Assembly: GCF_022524485.1 (NCBI RefSeq)
Contig: NZ_JAKXMK010000003.1
Coordinates: 372,001 to 436,000, forward strand
Direction of reading: 5' to 3'
From: Pseudonocardia alaniniphila
GTDB taxonomy: Bacteria > Actinomycetota > Actinomycetes > Mycobacteriales > Pseudonocardiaceae
Length of the DNA: 64,000 nucleotides
Part shown: in pieces, positions 61,552 to 64,000 of the stretch
Layout of the letters: each line of letters starts with the position of its first letter
Numbering within the stretch: the stretch's first letter is position 1
Notes under the pieces: generated by a model
What the model was told of the DNA's origin: nothing
Seen by the model: only the letters and a program-made list of their open reading frames with translations
Databases searched by the model: none
Translations under genes and position numbers: made by a program

Positions 61552-62739
61552 ATGCCGCAGCCCACTCGCGAGGACCGCTTCAGCTTCGGACTCTGGACAG
61601 TGGGCTGGCCCGCCCGCGACCCGTTCGGCGACGCCACGCGTCCCGCACTCGACCCGGTGGAGACCGTGCACAAGCTCTCCGACCTGGGGGCTTGGGGCGT
61701 CACCTTCCACGACGACGACCTCATCCCCTTCGGCTCCGACGCGGCCGAGCGCGACCGCATCGTCACGCGCTTCAAGGCCGCTCTCGAGGAGACCGGGCTG
61801 GTCGTCCCGATGATGACCACCAACCTGTTCACCCACCCCGTCTTCAAGGACGGCGCATTCACCAGCAACGACCGGGGCGTGCGCCGCTTCGCGTTGCGCA
61901 AGGTGATCCGCAACCTCGACCTCGCCGCCGAGCTGGGCGCGAAGACCTACGTGTTCTGGGGCGGTCGCGAGGGCGCCGAGGTCGACTCGGGCAAGGACAT
62001 CGCCGCCGCGCTGGACCGCTACCGCGAGGGCATCGACCTGCTCGCCGCGTACGTCAAGGAGCAGGGCTACGGCATCCGTTTCGCCATCGAGCCCAAGCCG
62101 AACGAGCCCCGCGGCGACATCCTGCTGCCCACCCTCGGCCACGCGCTCGCGTTCATCGCCGAGCTGGAGCACAGCGACATCGTCGGCGTGAACCCCGAGG
62201 TCGGCCACGAGCAGATGGCCGGGCTCAACTACACCGCGGGCATCGCCCAGGCGCTGTGGGCGGGCAAGCTCTTCCACATCGACCTGAACGGCCAGCGCGG
62301 CATCAAGTACGACCAGGACCTCGTGTTCGGCCACGGCGACCTGCTCAACGCGTTCTCCACGGTCGACCTGCTGGAGAACGGCGCTCCCGGAGGCGGCCCG
62401 CGCTACGACGGCCCGCGCCACTTCGACTACAAGCCGCTGCGCACCGAGGACGTCGAGGGCGTCTGGGCGTCGGCGGCGGCCAACATGAGCACCTACCTGC
62501 TGCTCAAGGAGCGCGCCGCGGCGTTCCGGGCCGACCCGGAGGTCGCCGAGGCGCTCGCCGTGTCCGGCGTAGCCGACCTCGCGAAGCCCACGCTGAACGC
62601 GGGCGAGTCCGTGGCCGACCTGAAGGCCGACCGCTCCGCGTACGAGGACTACGACGCCGTCAAGGCGGGCGAGCGCGGTTACGGCTTCGTGCGCCTCAAC
62701 CAGCTGGCTGTGGAGCACCTGCTGGGCGCCCGGTCGTGA
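61552..62739 (+). CDS. xylA: Xylose isomerase
   Basis: A 395-residue TIM-barrel isomerase that interconverts D-xylose and D-xylulose. His of the first site is in [14 protein letters not shown]. The metal and catalytic Lys/Glu sit in [27 protein letters not shown] and [17 protein letters not shown], followed by [18 protein letters not shown]. Short class I form, as in Streptomyces. I chose ATG 61552 because AAAGGAG lies eight bases before it, rather than the ATG at 61528. The stop overlaps the xylB start in GTGA. Confidence 0.97.
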   Translation: MPQPTREDRFSFGLWTVGWPARDPFGDATRPALDPVETVHKLSDLGAWGVTFHDDDLIPFGSDAAERDRIVTRFKAALEETGLVVPMMTTNLFTHPVFKDGAFTSNDRGVRRFALRKVIRNLDLAAELGAKTYVFWGGREGAEVDSGKDIAAALDRYREGIDLLAAYVKEQGYGIRFAIEPKPNEPRGDILLPTLGHALAFIAELEHSDIVGVNPEVGHEQMAGLNYTAGIAQALWAGKLFHIDLNGQRGIKYDQDLVFGHGDLLNAFSTVDLLENGAPGGGPRYDGPRHFDYKPLRTEDVEGVWASAAANMSTYLLLKERAAAFRADPEVAEALAVSGVADLAKPTLNAGESVADLKADRSAYEDYDAVKAGERGYGFVRLNQLAVEHLLGARS

Positions 62740-64000
62740 GTCTTGTCGCGGGTGTCGATTCGTCGACGCAGTCGTCGACCGTCGTGATCCGCGACGCGAC
62801 GACGGGCGAACTGATCCGCTCCGGCCGGGCACCACATCCGCCCGGCACGGAGGTCGATCCGAACGCGTGGTGGGACGCCCTACAGGGCGCGATCGCCGAC
62901 GCGGGCGGTCTCGATGGCGTCGAGGCGATGGCCGTTGCCGGGCAGCAGCACGGCATGGTCTGCCTCGACGCCGACGGCGAGGTCGTGCGGCCCGCGCTGT
63001 TGTGGAACGACACCCGTTCCGCAGGCGCGGCCGCCGACCTCGTCGCCGAGCTGGGTGCGAAGGAGTGGGCCGAGGCAACGGGCAGTGTTCCGGTGGCGTC
63101 GTTCACGGTCACGAAGCTGCGCTGGCTCGCCACCCATGAGCCGGAACACGCCGCGGCCACGGCTGCGGTGTGCCTTCCGCACGACTGGCTCACCTGGAAG
63201 CTGCGTGGCACGGGGGTGCTGACCGACCTCGTCACCGACCGCAGCGACGCGAGCGGCACCGGCTACTTCTCCGGCAGCACCGGGGAGTACCGGCCTGACC
63301 TGCTGGAACGCGCGCTCGGCCGCTCCGACGTGATCCTCCCGCGGGTGCTCGGGCCCGCCGAGCCCGCGGGCCGGACCCCGGACGGCGTGCTGCTGGGCCC
63401 GGGGGCGGGCGACAACGCCTCGGCGGCGCTCGGCCTGGCCGCCGAACGCGGTGACGTGGTGATCTCCATCGGCACGTCGGGCGTGGTCTCCACGGTGACC
63501 ACCACGACCACGGCAGACGAGACCGCGATCATCGCGGGATTCGCCTCGGCCACCGGCGAGCACCTGCCGCTGGTCTGCACGCTCAACGCCGCACGGGTGC
63601 TCGACGCCACGGCACGGATGCTCGGCGTGGACCACGCTGAGCTCTCCCGGCTCGCGCTGTCCGCTCCCGCCGGGGCGGACGGGCTGGTGCTCGTGCCGTA
63701 CCTGGAGGGCGAGCGCACACCCAACCGGCCGGACGCCACCGGCGCGCTGCACGGGCTCACGCTCGCCAACTCCACGCCCGCCCACATCGCCCGTGCCGCC
63801 GTCGAGGGGCTGCTCTGCGGTCTCGCCGACGCACTGGACGCGCTGGTCGCGGCCGGGGTTGCGGTGCAGCGGGCGTTGCTCGTGGGCGGCGGGGCGCGGT
63901 CTGACGCGGTGGCCCGCATCGCGCCCGCGGTGCTCGGCCGGCCGGTGCTACTGCCCACCCCGGGCGAGTACGTGGCCGACGGCGCGGCCCGACAGGCGGC
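62736..64000 (+). CDS. xylB: Xylulokinase, cut by the window end
   Basis: At least 421 codons of an FGGY kinase from GTG 62736. The N-terminal ATP/sugar block is [17 protein letters not shown] and the substrate segment [27 protein letters not shown], with the catalytic Asp later in [25 protein letters not shown] marks the second ATP domain and [22 protein letters not shown] the adenine-binding part. It would phosphorylate D-xylulose made by XylA. The final residues lie beyond the window. Confidence 0.95.
   Translation, partial: MSLVAGVDSSTQSSTVVIRDATTGELIRSGRAPHPPGTEVDPNAWWDALQGAIADAGGLDGVEAMAVAGQQHGMVCLDADGEVVRPALLWNDTRSAGAAADLVAELGAKEWAEATGSVPVASFTVTKLRWLATHEPEHAAATAAVCLPHDWLTWKLRGTGVLTDLVTDRSDASGTGYFSGSTGEYRPDLLERALGRSDVILPRVLGPAEPAGRTPDGVLLGPGAGDNASAALGLAAERGDVVISIGTSGVVSTVTTTTTADETAIIAGFASATGEHLPLVCTLNAARVLDATARMLGVDHAELSRLALSAPAGADGLVLVPYLEGERTPNRPDATGALHGLTLANSTPAHIARAAVEGLLCGLADALDALVAAGVAVQRALLVGGGARSDAVARIAPAVLGRPVLLPTPGEYVADGAARQA

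Overview
The window is high-GC actinobacterial DNA, most likely from a Pseudonocardia-like member of the Pseudonocardiaceae. This rests on GC-rich third codon positions, frequent GTG/TTG starts, several probable leaderless promoters, mycothiol-linked proteins (mycoredoxin, DinB/TIGR03086), F420-dependent and WhiB proteins, and a 15-kb block (about 35,976-50,859) with the same gene order as Mycobacterium tuberculosis Rv3193c-Rv3199c. The genus is an inference. About 56 intact or window-truncated protein genes, one tRNA and six broken genes or remnants are annotated.

Left part (1-21,213), accessory and metabolic: a partial membrane protein, an S4 RNA-binding protein, a MEDS/ATPase regulator, a GntR-acdS (ACC deaminase) operon with a probable autoregulatory operator, an azoreductase divergent from an ECF sigma factor with a SnoaL tail, glyoxalase-fold proteins, a frameshifted HTH-WYL regulator, an SbmA/BacA-type ABC transporter, an AraC/aldo-keto reductase divergent pair sharing a 13-bp inverted repeat, the furA-katG oxidative-stress operon and a large LuxR (LAL) regulator.

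Middle (21,213-35,700), the most strain-specific part: a DinB protein, a possible short peptide gene whose stop codon sits in the ribosome binding site of a circularly permuted ATP-grasp (glutathionylspermidine-synthase-like) ligase, and an F420-dependent LLM oxidoreductase. This could be an undescribed peptide-modification cassette. It is followed by AraC, alpha/beta-hydrolase, an RsmC-like methyltransferase fused to an APH-type kinase, a P450 beside decayed dehydrogenases, an arylamine N-acetyltransferase/TetR divergent pair, an NCS1 permease, an AlkB-like oxygenase, and an AraC pseudogene plus integrase-like remnant next to initiator tRNA-Met.

Conserved core (35,976-50,859): UPF0182, PDZ/Lon-like protease, zinc metalloprotease, YgjP, an E1-like protein, a small Pro-rich ORF coupled to an ABC1 kinase, WhiB7 with a long attenuated leader, UvrD2, mycoredoxin and NudC. 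Between mycoredoxin and NudC, which are neighbours in mycobacteria, sits an AbiEi/Vsr-like nuclease gene bracketed by two 52-bp palindromic direct repeats. This looks like an inserted cassette and is the other leading candidate for an undescribed system.

Right part (50,859-64,000): a pair of M16 peptidases, a membrane protein, nitrilase with divergent AraC, proA, an MFS exporter, a Pro-rich repeat membrane protein, exonuclease III, and the xylA-xylB xylose operon, cut by the window end.
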